In this document: piece by piece, positions 54,334 to 63,364 of the stretch
Layout of the letters: every line of letters starts with the position of its first letter
Position numbering within the stretch: position 1 is the first letter of the stretch
DNA from: JBGPGW01 sp046349515
GTDB taxonomy: Bacteria; Pseudomonadota; Alphaproteobacteria; CADEGL01
Assembly: GCA_046349515.1 (NCBI GenBank)
Contig: JAXMCE010000002.1
Location: forward strand, 434,001 to 498,000
Direction: 5' to 3'
DNA length: 64,000 nt
Notes under the pieces: generated by a model
Databases searched by the model: none
Told to the model about the DNA's origin: nothing
The model's input: only the letters and a program-made list of their open reading frames with translations
Translations under genes and position numbers: made by a program

Positions 54334-54347
54334 TTGACCGTGGTCAA
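54334..54347 (-). promoter_or_regulatory. Fnr/Dnr-type operator upstream of the regulator gene
   Basis: The sequence TTGACCGTGGTCAA is a perfect palindrome, the same class as the box at 53483-53496. It is about 50-80 nt before the regulator start codons, which suits autoregulation. It is also 76 nt from the end of the IlvE gene, so it does not lie in that gene's promoter. Confidence 0.72.
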
Positions 54348-54423
54348 GACAGGCGAGCAGGACGACGCCGTGAGTCGCCTATCGTCGCATGGCGATTTGA
54401 AAGCCGCCGCTCGTGTCGAGTCT

Positions 54424-55377
54424 CTATGACGCCTGGCGCTTCGCCGCCTGCGCGGCCGCGACGGGCGTGCGCCATTCGGCGTGATCGGCGATGAGCCCGC
54501 GCGTGATCTGGTCGTACTTCTCCCAGAGCGCCCGCGTCTTGGGGCCCACCTGTCCCGCGCCGATCGGCAGCCGGTCGATGCTTGTGATTGGCGCGATCTC
54601 GTAACCGCTGCCGCAGAGGAAGGCCTCGTCCGCGATATAGGTCTCGGTGCGGTCGATCGTGCGCTCCTCGACGGGAGAGCCAAAATACTCCTTGAATAGG
54701 CGAATCAGCGTATCGCGCGTGATGCTCTCGAGGATCGAGTGCGTCGTCTCGGGCGTCGATGGCTTGCCGTCACGGATCATGAAGAAGCAGGCCCCCGCCC
54801 CCTCGGCTAGCTTGCCCGCGCCAGTCAAGAACAACACCTCGTTGTATCCGTCGGCCCGTGCCTGGAGAAGGCCCAGGCGTCCGTTCTGGTAATTGGCAGC
54901 GGCCTTGATGCGGGGCGGCATGTCCGAATCATCGATGCGCCGCCAGGAGCTGATACCGCAGGTGATCGCGCGCGCCTCGAGCGCGCGCGGCTTTCGCGGA
55001 ATCGCCGCGCAGATGAGGCCGATTGGCCCCGTCGCCGCGATGTTAGCGATGCCGGGATCGCCGATCACATAAGCGGAAAGGCGAATGTGGCAATCCGTGT
55101 CGAAGTCGTTAGCCGCAACCAGCTCCAGCACCGTATCCGTCAACTGGTCGAGGGAATATGCCGCGTCGAAGCGCATCAAACGCATCGAATGCTGGAGGCG
55201 GACGAGATGCTCTTTCAGGCGGAACACATGGGTGCGCCGTTCGTCCTCGTTCCAATAGCCGCAGATGCCTTCGAACACGGTCGCGCCGTAGCGCACGGCA
55301 GGAGACAGCACGTGGATCTTCGCGTCGTCGAAGGGGACGAGGCGACCATCGAGGCTGATGTAGCGGGGCGTGCTCAT
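54424..55377 (-). CDS. ilvE: branched-chain amino acid aminotransferase
   Basis: A 317-residue fold-type IV PLP enzyme that transfers amino groups between branched-chain amino acids and 2-oxoglutarate. Present are RYGATVFEGICGYW at the substrate loop, the RLKEHLVRLQHSMRLM helix, the PLP lysine in PPRIKAAANYQNG, the EGAGACFFMIRDGK motif and the conserved PITSIDRLPIG segment. The length is normal for IlvE. The ATG at 55377 (MSTPRYISL) has GGGAG about 10 nt upstream. No other ilv gene is near. It could also act as a D-amino acid or aromatic aminotransferase of fold IV. Confidence 0.9.
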   Translation of the reverse strand: MSTPRYISLDGRLVPFDDAKIHVLSPAVRYGATVFEGICGYWNEDERRTHVFRLKEHLVRLQHSMRLMRFDAAYSLDQLTDTVLELVAANDFDTDCHIRLSAYVIGDPGIANIAATGPIGLICAAIPRKPRALEARAITCGISSWRRIDDSDMPPRIKAAANYQNGRLGLLQARADGYNEVLFLTGAGKLAEGAGACFFMIRDGKPSTPETTHSILESITRDTLIRLFKEYFGSPVEERTIDRTETYIADEAFLCGSGYEIAPITSIDRLPIGAGQVGPKTRALWEKYDQITRGLIADHAEWRTPVAAAQAAKRQAS

Positions 55378-55463
55378 GGGCGTATTCTCCCGGCTCGGCC
55401 GCGGCCCGGCGCCACGGCGCATGCGCCAAGGCTAATACGTGGAAGTGCGCCGGAAAAGAGCGC

Positions 55464-57068
55464 TCAGCCGCTCAGGCGATGCACGGGGCATAGATCGTAG
55501 GGCATGTAGCCGATCGACGACTCGATCGTCCGGCAACCGTTCCAGTCAATCGCAAGACCGTAAGCGCGTAAATTGTTCACGGGCGACGTCGCATCGGACG
55601 GGATCATCAGAACATAGATGGCTCCCTCGTGATGCTCGACGATGTCGCGCATGACCTGGTTGAACGCGACGCCCGTCTCGCCCGGATTCGTGAAACCGCC
55701 ATCGATGCGAAGGAAGCGAACCGAACGCGGGAAGGACGGCGCCAGGAACCCGAAAGGCTCATGGCCGGTGAGGAGCACGAGCGCCCCCTCTTCGGGCGCC
55801 GGGCTCGGCATCGCAACTTCGACCCATTTCTCGGACCAGGGCGCGCGGCCCCAGTCGGTCGTCTTGATGCTTACCGCCACCACCGCAAGCACGATCGCCG
55901 CTGCGCCGGCACGCATGCGGACCGGCCCCGGCAACAAGCCGATCGCGAGGACGATGACGAGCGGCGCCAGCATCTCGAGCGCCAAAGCGTACCGGTAGAT
56001 GCCGAAGAGCGCGACCCAGGCGACGTAGGTCGACGCGACCGAGGCGATGATGAGGCGCGACGGCACGGTTTCGCCGAACTCATGCATCACGACGACGCGA
56101 CGGCGCAAGGACCAGAGAATGGCCACCACGACAAGAAGCACGAAGGCAACGAGAACTCGGAAATCCTCAAACTCGACATCGCCCGCGATCGAGGGTTCGA
56201 GCGCATAGGCGATCGGGAAGAGGATCCGCTTCCACGCCTGATGCGGCAGATAGAAGACGTGCTTGTAGTCCTGCGGCAAGGCCCAGGGTGACCGGAAGAT
56301 CTGGTTATAGAACGGAAAGAGCGGATTGCCGTAACGCTGCCACAGGGCCCACATCCAATAGCCGCCGGTCGCGGCGAAGCCGAGCGCCGATCCGAGAGCA
56401 AACGCCACGGCATTCAATACGCTGCGCGCACGCGCAGCAGGGAGCGAAAGCGCACCCACGAAGAGCCCCATGGCATAGATCGCGGAAGACAGCTTGAGCC
56501 CTGCCACCAGGCCCGCAAGCGCGCCCGCGGCTGCGGAGAGAAACACAGCGGCGACCGGCCGCCCAATCGAGAGATCCTCCCACCGCGCGACCAACAGCCA
56601 CAAGGCAAGCAAGGCTCCGATCGTGACGACGTTGTCGTAGAAGGTGGTTCCGAGGAGGCTCAGGAATCCGACGCCCGTGACCCCGAGGAGCGTCAGGGTG
56701 AACGCGATCGGCACTCGCCATCGTCCTCGAACCAGCGCCGTCGAGGCGATCCCGTAAAGTGGCACGGCATTGAGACCTTGCACGACGCCGAGAAGAAAGC
56801 CGACGCGCTTCGCGGGCCAGGCTTCGGCCGCGAGGTAGAACGGCACGTCGATCAGCGGGTTGAAGAAGGTCGGAATCGACGCCACGAGAAAATCGACGCC
56901 GCCGCGACCTTCAAGGAAGGCGTAAGCGTTGTAGTAGTGGTAGTTGCGCAAATCCCAATTCGCGTCCATGTCGAGCGCGAGGGTGAGCGCGCCGCACGCG
57001 AGCGGGATCAAGGCCACGATGAGCCACGGTAGGACATGCGAGCGGAACGCCAGGCGGTCCGAACTCAT
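55464..57068 (-). CDS. polytopic membrane protein, possible GT-C type glycosyltransferase
   Basis: A 534-residue protein with about ten hydrophobic segments and a ~100-residue soluble C-terminal tail. The loop after the first span reads DANWDLRNYHYYNAYAFLEGR, with acidic residues in the place where GT-C enzymes such as ArnT bind metal or sugar-lipid. The tail (LVLLTGHEPFGFLAP; AYGLAIDWNGC) ends with two Cys. No family is certain. The MFS transporter gene ends 25 nt before its start, on the same strand, so the two may be cotranscribed. Confidence 0.7.
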   Translation of the reverse strand: MSSDRLAFRSHVLPWLIVALIPLACGALTLALDMDANWDLRNYHYYNAYAFLEGRGGVDFLVASIPTFFNPLIDVPFYLAAEAWPAKRVGFLLGVVQGLNAVPLYGIASTALVRGRWRVPIAFTLTLLGVTGVGFLSLLGTTFYDNVVTIGALLALWLLVARWEDLSIGRPVAAVFLSAAAGALAGLVAGLKLSSAIYAMGLFVGALSLPAARARSVLNAVAFALGSALGFAATGGYWMWALWQRYGNPLFPFYNQIFRSPWALPQDYKHVFYLPHQAWKRILFPIAYALEPSIAGDVEFEDFRVLVAFVLLVVVAILWSLRRRVVVMHEFGETVPSRLIIASVASTYVAWVALFGIYRYALALEMLAPLVIVLAIGLLPGPVRMRAGAAAIVLAVVAVSIKTTDWGRAPWSEKWVEVAMPSPAPEEGALVLLTGHEPFGFLAPSFPRSVRFLRIDGGFTNPGETGVAFNQVMRDIVEHHEGAIYVLMIPSDATSPVNNLRAYGLAIDWNGCRTIESSIGYMPYDLCPVHRLSG

Positions 57069-57093
57069 GCGGATGGGGGCCGCTTGGCTTCGA

Positions 57094-58500
57094 TCATGCC
57101 GCGGCAGACGCTCGGACGGCGCCTCTCCTGAAGAAGAACAAGATCGGCAACAATACGAGGCTGCCGGCGAATTCGAGCCAGATCGCGTCGGAGTAGGCAG
57201 CGATCATGGCGTCCCTCCCGCCGACGCCGATCGATTCGAGCGCATCGAGGCCCAGCGTGATCTGGAGATTGAGGAGCGCCACGCCGAGCGCCGGCCCCAG
57301 CTGCCAGCCAAGCACATAGAGGCTCGGCGCCGTCGCCGCGAGCCTCTCCGGCAGACGCTGGAACGCGAGGACGGCCAGCGATGTGCCAATGATGCCATAG
57401 CCGATGTTGAGGACGACGGCCGTCCAGACCACGGTCGTGAAATCGAGACCGGGACCATAGAGCGTATAGCCGTAACGTCCGACGAGGAGCGTAAGGAGTC
57501 CGATCGCGACGCTGCGCCAGGCCCCGAGCAAGACGATCAGGGGACCGCCGACGATCATGCCGATGAGCCAGGCAATACTCCCCACAGCGCCACGCGCGCT
57601 GATGAAGTAGCCATCGACGGAGAGAACGTCGCTCAAGTCCGCGGCCTCGATCTGCCCGGTCGAGAGCCCGGCGACGACGAGGGCCGTGATGACGGCCAGC
57701 GCGAAATTACGCTCACCGAGCGGCGCAAGATCGATCGCATGCGTCCGAGCGCGGCGGTAGTGCCAGGCGAAGTAAAGTAGTCCCGCGACCATCGTCGCGA
57801 AGATCGCGATGATCACCGGCGAGCGGAACCAGCTCATCTCCGGGCCCACATTGACGAATGCACCCAAGGCCAGGATCCCCAAGGTGAAGGCGCCGAGCCC
57901 GAGCCAGTCGATGGGCGTCGTCGCGAGATGAGTTGCCGGTGCGAAGCGCTGGACGAGCCAAAGGCAGGGCGCCGCCATGATGAGAACCGGCCCGAACATC
58001 GCGCGCCAGGTCAGGACGTCGGCGAGGACGGGGCCGAGCGTCGACCCGACAAGTGTGCCGATTGCGCTCCCGACCCCCCAAATCGCCATGCCGATGCCGC
58101 GCTGGCCGGATGGCACGTGATCGAGAATGAGGGCCTGCGTCGCCGGTTGAACCGGCGCGACCCCGAGCGCCATGACGAACATCACGCCGATCAGCATGAA
58201 TATGCTGGGCGAAAGCATGGCACAGACCGATGTCGCCGCGATGACGAGGAGGGAGAGCGCAAGGAGCCTCTTGAGACCAAGCCGCCGCATGAGAAACGCC
58301 GTCAGCGGCGTCACGCAGACGATGGCGATCATGTAGGCATCCGCGAGCCAGAGCTCTTCGCCGGCCGTTGCCGAGAAGGCTTGGGCGAGCTCGCGGAGAG
58401 AAGTCGTGACGGCATTGAAATTGAGCGGTGCGATCGTGTTGAGGGCGATGACGAGGCCCGCGCTGCGGGCATCGACGGCGCCGAGCCAGCGTGCCCTCAC
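57094..58500 (-). CDS. MFS transporter, DHA2-like
   Basis: A 468-residue inner-membrane transporter with about 14 spans. It starts with ARSAGLVIALNTIAPLNFNAV and has the MFS motif A region MRRLGLKRLLALSLLVI between spans 2 and 3, followed by the VMALGVAPVQPATQALILDHVPSGQRGIGMAIWG motif C region. The 14-span arrangement is that of DHA2 drug or metabolite exporters. The GTG at 58500 is the start, with GGGGGCTGAGG upstream. It reads toward the membrane-protein gene. The transported compound is unknown. Confidence 0.86.
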   Translation of the reverse strand: MRARWLGAVDARSAGLVIALNTIAPLNFNAVTTSLRELAQAFSATAGEELWLADAYMIAIVCVTPLTAFLMRRLGLKRLLALSLLVIAATSVCAMLSPSIFMLIGVMFVMALGVAPVQPATQALILDHVPSGQRGIGMAIWGVGSAIGTLVGSTLGPVLADVLTWRAMFGPVLIMAAPCLWLVQRFAPATHLATTPIDWLGLGAFTLGILALGAFVNVGPEMSWFRSPVIIAIFATMVAGLLYFAWHYRRARTHAIDLAPLGERNFALAVITALVVAGLSTGQIEAADLSDVLSVDGYFISARGAVGSIAWLIGMIVGGPLIVLLGAWRSVAIGLLTLLVGRYGYTLYGPGLDFTTVVWTAVVLNIGYGIIGTSLAVLAFQRLPERLAATAPSLYVLGWQLGPALGVALLNLQITLGLDALESIGVGGRDAMIAAYSDAIWLEFAGSLVLLPILFFFRRGAVRASAAA

Positions 58501-58723
58501 GCCTCAGCCCCCGCGCCCGTCTCCACCGTCGCGCCGCTTCCGGCCGTCCGCATTCTGGCCCCACCAGAGATCGAACCGGCGTGGACTGTAGGATCGGGGG
58601 TGCGGCGGTTCAAGGGCGGATGCGTGCGGACGATGCTGTGGACAACGTCCAGGCTCGAAATCGTCGCGATTGATCGGCTGACGCCGGTGCCCGATCATGA
58701 TCCGTGCGACAGGAGTGTGCGAC

Positions 58724-59620
58724 ATGGCAGAGGCAATACCGTTCGTCCGCGGGATGACATTCGAGTACGGCACGATTGCGGCGGTGAGTCCCCTCATCCG
58801 ACGCGTCGTCGCGCGCAATCCCGGCGCCTTCACCTTCCACGGCACCGGCACCTACATCATCGGCAAAGGCGAGGTCGCGGTGATCGATCCGGGACCCGAC
58901 CTGCCGGCCCATGTCGACGCCATTCTCGAAGGGCTTCGCGGCGAGCGGGTGAGCCACATCGTCATCACCCACACCCATCTCGACCACTCACCGGCCGCGC
59001 GCCCACTCAAGGCAGCGACCGGTGCCCCAACCTATGGCTTCGGCCCGCATGGCGGCGACGGACGCGGCCCTCAGGTCGAGGAAGGTGGGGATTACGGCTT
59101 CATTCCGGATCATGTCTTGCGCGATGGCGACCGCGTGCACGGCAAGGGCTGGACGCTCGAAGCCATCCATACGCCGGGCCACACATCAAATCACTTGTGC
59201 TTCGCCCTTGCTGAAGAGAACGCACTCTTCTCCGGCGACCACGTCATGGGCTGGTCGACGACAGTCGTTTCGCCGCCCGATGGCAACATGCACGACTACA
59301 TGGCGTCCTTGGCGAAGCTCGAAGCCCGCGCGGAAACACCGTTCTGGCCGACCCATGGCCCCCCGATCCCCGAACCCAAGAGATTCGTGCGGGCGCTGGC
59401 CGGACATCGCCGCGCGCGCGAGACACAGATTGCCGAATGCCTCCAAGCCGGAATCGACACGATCCCCGCGATGGTCGCCGCGATGTACAAGGATGTTCCG
59501 CGCGAGCTGCACGCCGCCGCGGCGCACACTGTCCTCGCACACTTGATCCACATGGTCGAGACAGGGCGCGCGCGCTCCGAGGAACCGCCCCACGCGGCCG
59601 CTCGTTACAGCCTCGCCTAG
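58724..59620 (+). CDS. MBL-fold metallohydrolase (LACTB2-like)
   Basis: A 298-residue metallo-beta-lactamase-fold enzyme with the metal motif THTHLDHS (82-89), the second metal His in IHTPGHTSNHL, the bridging Asp in LFSGDHVMGW and a C-terminal His in WPTHGPP. The C-terminal ~70 residues contain the winged-helix-like LACTB2 extension. Relatives hydrolyse RNA or glutathione thioesters. AGGAG lies 8 nt before the ATG at 58724; an upstream in-frame ATG at 58697 is less likely. The substrate is unknown. It is convergent with the GST gene, 13 nt apart. Confidence 0.88.
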   Translation: MAEAIPFVRGMTFEYGTIAAVSPLIRRVVARNPGAFTFHGTGTYIIGKGEVAVIDPGPDLPAHVDAILEGLRGERVSHIVITHTHLDHSPAARPLKAATGAPTYGFGPHGGDGRGPQVEEGGDYGFIPDHVLRDGDRVHGKGWTLEAIHTPGHTSNHLCFALAEENALFSGDHVMGWSTTVVSPPDGNMHDYMASLAKLEARAETPFWPTHGPPIPEPKRFVRALAGHRRARETQIAECLQAGIDTIPAMVAAMYKDVPRELHAAAAHTVLAHLIHMVETGRARSEEPPHAAARYSLA

Positions 59621-59633
59621 AGGCGGACGAGCT

Positions 59634-60263
59634 TCACGTCACGCCATTGGCTTGGAGCATGCGCTGGACCGCCGGACGCTCGCGCACGAGCGCCAGGTTG
59701 CGAAGGACATTGGCGCGAAGCGCCATCGGCCTCATGTCGGGCTGGTGCCAGATCGAGAACGTCAGCATGTAGAGATCGGCGATGCTGAACGTCTTGCCGA
59801 GAAAATAAGGGCCGCTCGCAAGCGCCTGGTCGAGAAGCGCCCAGGCGTTGTCGATCTGCTCGACGGCCTTCCTCTTTACGCCAGCGAGTCCAGACGGATC
59901 CGCTGTGTGTCGATCGGTGTAGAAATACGCGAGATAGAAGGGCTGCAACGACTCGGCCATATAGAACAGCCACTGGTAACAGAGGCCGCGCTCGAGTGTC
60001 TCGAGCGGGGGCACGAGCTTCGCTTCCGGGTGCTGGTCGGCCAGGTAAAGCAGGCAGGCCGCCGATTGGAAAAGAACGCGTTTGCCTTGCGGGGCATCGT
60101 GTACGAGAACCGGCACCTTGCCCTGGGGATTGAGGGCCAGGTGTTCCGCACTGCGCGGCTGCGATAAATCAACCGCGACGAGGGTGTAGGGCGCGCCGAT
60201 CTCCTCGAGCGCGGCATGAACGCTCATCGCCGCCGAGCGCGTCGTCTGGTAGAGCTGATACAT
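59634..60263 (-). CDS. glutathione S-transferase family protein
   Basis: A 209-residue GST. The N-terminal thioredoxin domain starts MYQLYQTTRSAAMSVHAALEE with Ser10 in the usual catalytic place, followed by PQGKVPVLVHD (the cis-Pro) and FQSAACLLYLAD (glutathione-binding Glu/Gln-Ser). The helical C-terminal domain includes FSIADLYMLTFSIWHQ, a typical N-capping SxAD. The subgroup is that of Beta/Nu-like bacterial GSTs. It lies 53 nt downstream of the Nudix gene, in the same direction. Its role (detoxification or isomerisation) is open. Confidence 0.88.
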   Translation of the reverse strand: MYQLYQTTRSAAMSVHAALEEIGAPYTLVAVDLSQPRSAEHLALNPQGKVPVLVHDAPQGKRVLFQSAACLLYLADQHPEAKLVPPLETLERGLCYQWLFYMAESLQPFYLAYFYTDRHTADPSGLAGVKRKAVEQIDNAWALLDQALASGPYFLGKTFSIADLYMLTFSIWHQPDMRPMALRANVLRNLALVRERPAVQRMLQANGVT

Positions 60264-60316
60264 GGGACGCCACTCCTCGCCGTCCGGTTAGATCATCGGC
60301 CGAGCCAGCCGCCATT

Positions 60317-61000
60317 CTAGCGCCGCGGCATGACCCGCACATCACCCCGGTAGCAAAACAGCGGTACCGGATCCGTTGCCAGGCGCGCATCGGGTTCGGC
60401 AAGGAAACGCTCTGCCTCCCGCACGACCGATTCGGTCACATCGACAAGCGGGATAGCGATCGCTTCCTCGATGGTGAACCAGCGAATGTCCTCGAGTTCG
60501 CCGCTGCCGCCGACCTCCCCCGAGGCGCTCTCGGCATTCGCCAGGAAGAAGCGCGCATGAAACCGCTTCGGCGAAAAGGTCGGCGTGATGGCCCGCATGA
60601 TGAGGTCGAGTTCGTCGAGCGCAGGGGCCAAGCCGCGGTCGAGAAAGCCGCGCCAATCTTCAGGCACCGGCTGGCTCGGCACGGGCGCGGGCTTGGCCAA
60701 GAGTAATCCGACTTCCTCGAACGTCTCGCGGATGGCGGCGACGGCGAGCGCGCGCGCGTGCCCCGGCGAGCGCGCGCAATCGTCCATGCGCTTCTCGACC
60801 TCCGGTCGGAGGGGCGTTGCCGGGCGAATACGGCTGTCGGCCGCGTCGAGCCGCCCGCCGGGGAACACCCAGCGCTGCGGCATGAAGCTGTGCTTCGAAT
60901 GGCGCCGGCCCATCAGAATCTCGATCTCGCCGCCCTGGCGGCGGCGATAGAGCACGAGACTGGCTGCATCCCTGGGTCGGACGATGGGCTTTTTCGGCAT
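60317..61000 (-). CDS. Nudix hydrolase
   Basis: A 227-residue Nudix protein. The box is split by an insertion: FPGGRLDAADS (~46-55), a ~30-residue helical insert, then ALAVAAIRETFEEVGLLL (~84-101) with the catalytic REx2EE. The insert resembles the NUDT19/CoA-pyrophosphatase-like group, so a nucleotide-linked diphosphate is a possible substrate. The ATG at 61000 (MPKKPIVRPR) is chosen; the frame runs open to 61069. It is the middle gene of three minus-strand genes ending with GST; spacing is 53 and 65 nt. Confidence 0.88.
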   Translation of the reverse strand: MPKKPIVRPRDAASLVLYRRRQGGEIEILMGRRHSKHSFMPQRWVFPGGRLDAADSRIRPATPLRPEVEKRMDDCARSPGHARALAVAAIRETFEEVGLLLAKPAPVPSQPVPEDWRGFLDRGLAPALDELDLIMRAITPTFSPKRFHARFFLANAESASGEVGGSGELEDIRWFTIEEAIAIPLVDVTESVVREAERFLAEPDARLATDPVPLFCYRGDVRVMPRR

Positions 61001-61065
61001 GGGGCAATTGTCAGGTCTGGACCGGGTGCAAGCTAAGGGGGCCGCTTGAGGCTTGTCCAGCGCGC

Positions 61066-61932
61066 TCAAGCAGAGGCAAAGGCCAGGGCCACGCCGCAGG
61101 CGTCGGCAGGTGCCACGTGAAGCCGTCCGCCGCGGCGCTCAAAAGCGGTTCCAGAGGCTTCAAGATGACCCGCCGCCTCCTCGACGGATGCGGTGCCAAC
61201 GACGATACCAACGACGCTCGGCGCGGGCGGAGGCGTCCGCGTCAGGCCACGCTCTGCGAAGCCGGACGCATCGAGGAGCACGCAACGGCCGCGGGGCAGG
61301 GCGAGCACCCGCGCGCCCGCCTCTCGCTGCGGCTCGACACCGAGAAATCGCTTGAATCGTGCGGCAGCGCGGTCGAGGTCGTCCGCATGGATCCACACCT
61401 CGTCGAGACCGACCGCTCGGTTCGCGTGCTTGAGAAGGGGCAATTGCCAGAGAACGTCGCGGGTCAGGTGCTTGATGTGGAAGATGACGGCCTCCGGCAT
61501 CTCAGCCGGCGCCACGGGCACGCGGTCGAACTTGGCAAGACGCGGGCCTTCGGGCGTGTCGACCATGCGTTCGAGATAGACCGAGCCGCGCGCCTGGAAT
61601 CCAGCTTCGATGAGCGCGGCGTTGGCCGCGACCGGATCCTCAGAGCCAAAGGCGACGATGTGAATGCCTTCGCGCGCGGCGATCCGTTGATCGAGCCCGC
61701 CCGACGGCAGATTCGGATCGACCACCGCGATGAGCTCGATATAGCCGCCCTTGAGCATGGCGCAGCGGTTCGCGGTCGCGCGGGCCACCACCGGGCCTCC
61801 CGGCTCGACCGCGCCCGCATGGCGCGCGAAGGGCGAGAGTGTGAAGCCAAGGCGCTCATAAGTCCGGGCTGCGGCGTCGAGATCACGGACGCCGACGCCG
61901 ACATGGTCAAGATCGATCGTGCGAAGAGCCAT
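61066..61932 (-). CDS. VOC-family / glyoxalase-like protein
   Basis: A 288-residue protein with two VOC-type modules: LDHVGVGVRDLDAAARTYERLG at the N-terminus with a C-terminal partner that starts LDEVWIHADDLDRAAARFKRFLG. The first has a YIELIAVVDP strand with Glu, and the second VVGIVVGTASVEEAAGHL. It matches the glyoxalase-like domain family (PF13468 type) that may act as dioxygenases or lyases. The ATG at 61932 is chosen over a TTG at 61941. It is 199 nt downstream of the DSD1-like gene. Confidence 0.83.
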   Translation of the reverse strand: MALRTIDLDHVGVGVRDLDAAARTYERLGFTLSPFARHAGAVEPGGPVVARATANRCAMLKGGYIELIAVVDPNLPSGGLDQRIAAREGIHIVAFGSEDPVAANAALIEAGFQARGSVYLERMVDTPEGPRLAKFDRVPVAPAEMPEAVIFHIKHLTRDVLWQLPLLKHANRAVGLDEVWIHADDLDRAAARFKRFLGVEPQREAGARVLALPRGRCVLLDASGFAERGLTRTPPPAPSVVGIVVGTASVEEAAGHLEASGTAFERRGGRLHVAPADACGVALAFASA

Positions 61933-62131
61933 GGCGATCAATTCCCTGTGTTGGGATCGGTGCCACGGCCGCTCACGGCCATGGCATCACGGCCCTCGCA
62001 AGGGCTGAAGCAATCCTGCATGCCGCCGCCGCCACTTCGATCACGCGCGCACGACCCCCGGACATTGCGCGATGATAGTCGAATCGGCCGCCGACCGTCA
62101 GCTCGGTCTGCCGATCGTGATAGACCTGCGA

Positions 62132-63256
62132 TCAATAGACGGCGCCGCGCGCCGCGATCGGCCACACGGCCTCGACGAGGCCTCCGCGCACGCAGACGTA
62201 CCAGTCATACAAATTGACCGTCGGATCGCAATGCCCCGGCACGAGGCGGATCTTGTCGCCCACCTTGAGGCGCTGCGACTGGGGCCCGAGGCGCATGGTC
62301 CCATGCTCGTCCGACGGCACGAGGTATTCGCCATCGATCCCGTCGCCGAGCGTCGGCATGCCCGAATCGACGGACAGCGCCTTCAAGCCCGCATCGACCA
62401 CGGCGCGTTCGCCGGTCGGGCGGCTCATGATTGTCGCCAGAACGAAGAGGCTGTGGCGGAAATCCGCGAAGGCCCCTCCGCCCTCAACTTGGTTCCTCGC
62501 GTAATCGGCATCCATGAAAACGTAGGAGCCCGGCTGGATCTCGTTGTAGACGCCGCTCGCGGCTTCAAGACGGTAGGTGCCGGTTCCGGCGCCGGTCACG
62601 ATGGGACACGAAATACCCGCCGCCTCGATCGCCCGCTTGGCCGCACCGGCCAGTGATGCCGCCGAGTCAATCGCCGCCTTCCGCTCGGCCGGCGTTCGTT
62701 TGTGCTGCGCCGAGCCGTGATAGGCCTGCAAGCCCCGGAATTTGAGCATGGGCTTCGATGCGATTCGCCTCGCGAGCGCCAGAGCGGCCTCCGGCGTCTC
62801 GACACCGCAGCGCTTCGAGCCCACATCGACCTCGACATAGACATCGATCGATGCACCGAAAGTCCCCATGACTCGCGCGAGCTCGTCGATGCCGCCCGGC
62901 TCATCGACGCAAACCCCGAGATGGGCGCGGCGAGCGAGGGCCGCAAGACGGCGGAGCTTGCGCTCGCCCACGATTTCGTTCGAGACCAGCACGTCGCCGA
63001 CGCCGCCATCGACGAGCGCTTCCGCCTCGCTCACCTTTTGGCAGCACACGCCGACCGCCCCTTGGGCCATTTGCTGAAGCGCGATCACCGCGCATTTGTG
63101 GGTCTTGGCATGGGGCCGCACGCGCACGGGCGAACCACGCATTTCGCCCGCCATGCGGCGGAGATTGTCCTCGAAAGCGTCGAGGTCGATGAGGAGGGCC
63201 GGCGTATCGACCTCTTCGGCGCGCATCCCGGGTTCTGCTGGCGGACGGACGGTCAT
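62132..63256 (-). CDS. DSD1-family PLP enzyme (D-threonine aldolase / D-serine dehydratase-like)
   Basis: A 374-residue fold-type III PLP enzyme. It starts with TPALLIDLDAFEDNLRRMAG and the PLP lysine is in RVRPHAKTHK (K51). The barrel continues with GLQAYHGSAQ and the C-terminal domain has the metal site VPGHCDPTVNLYD (His342, Asp344). The family cleaves D-threonine or beta-hydroxy-D-aspartate or deaminates D-serine; BhcC of the beta-hydroxyaspartate cycle belongs here, but the other Bhc genes are absent. It diverges from the enoyl-CoA hydratase gene by 108 nt. Confidence 0.9.
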   Translation of the reverse strand: MTVRPPAEPGMRAEEVDTPALLIDLDAFEDNLRRMAGEMRGSPVRVRPHAKTHKCAVIALQQMAQGAVGVCCQKVSEAEALVDGGVGDVLVSNEIVGERKLRRLAALARRAHLGVCVDEPGGIDELARVMGTFGASIDVYVEVDVGSKRCGVETPEAALALARRIASKPMLKFRGLQAYHGSAQHKRTPAERKAAIDSAASLAGAAKRAIEAAGISCPIVTGAGTGTYRLEAASGVYNEIQPGSYVFMDADYARNQVEGGGAFADFRHSLFVLATIMSRPTGERAVVDAGLKALSVDSGMPTLGDGIDGEYLVPSDEHGTMRLGPQSQRLKVGDKIRLVPGHCDPTVNLYDWYVCVRGGLVEAVWPIAARGAVY

Positions 63257-63364
63257 GGATCACCTCCCGAGCGCAGTCTAACCAAGCCGCTGGCGAGGGG
63301 CCACCGCCGGCCCTATACAATCGCGGACCGTCCCGCGCCGGGCGGAGGAGATACGGAGAGAGCG

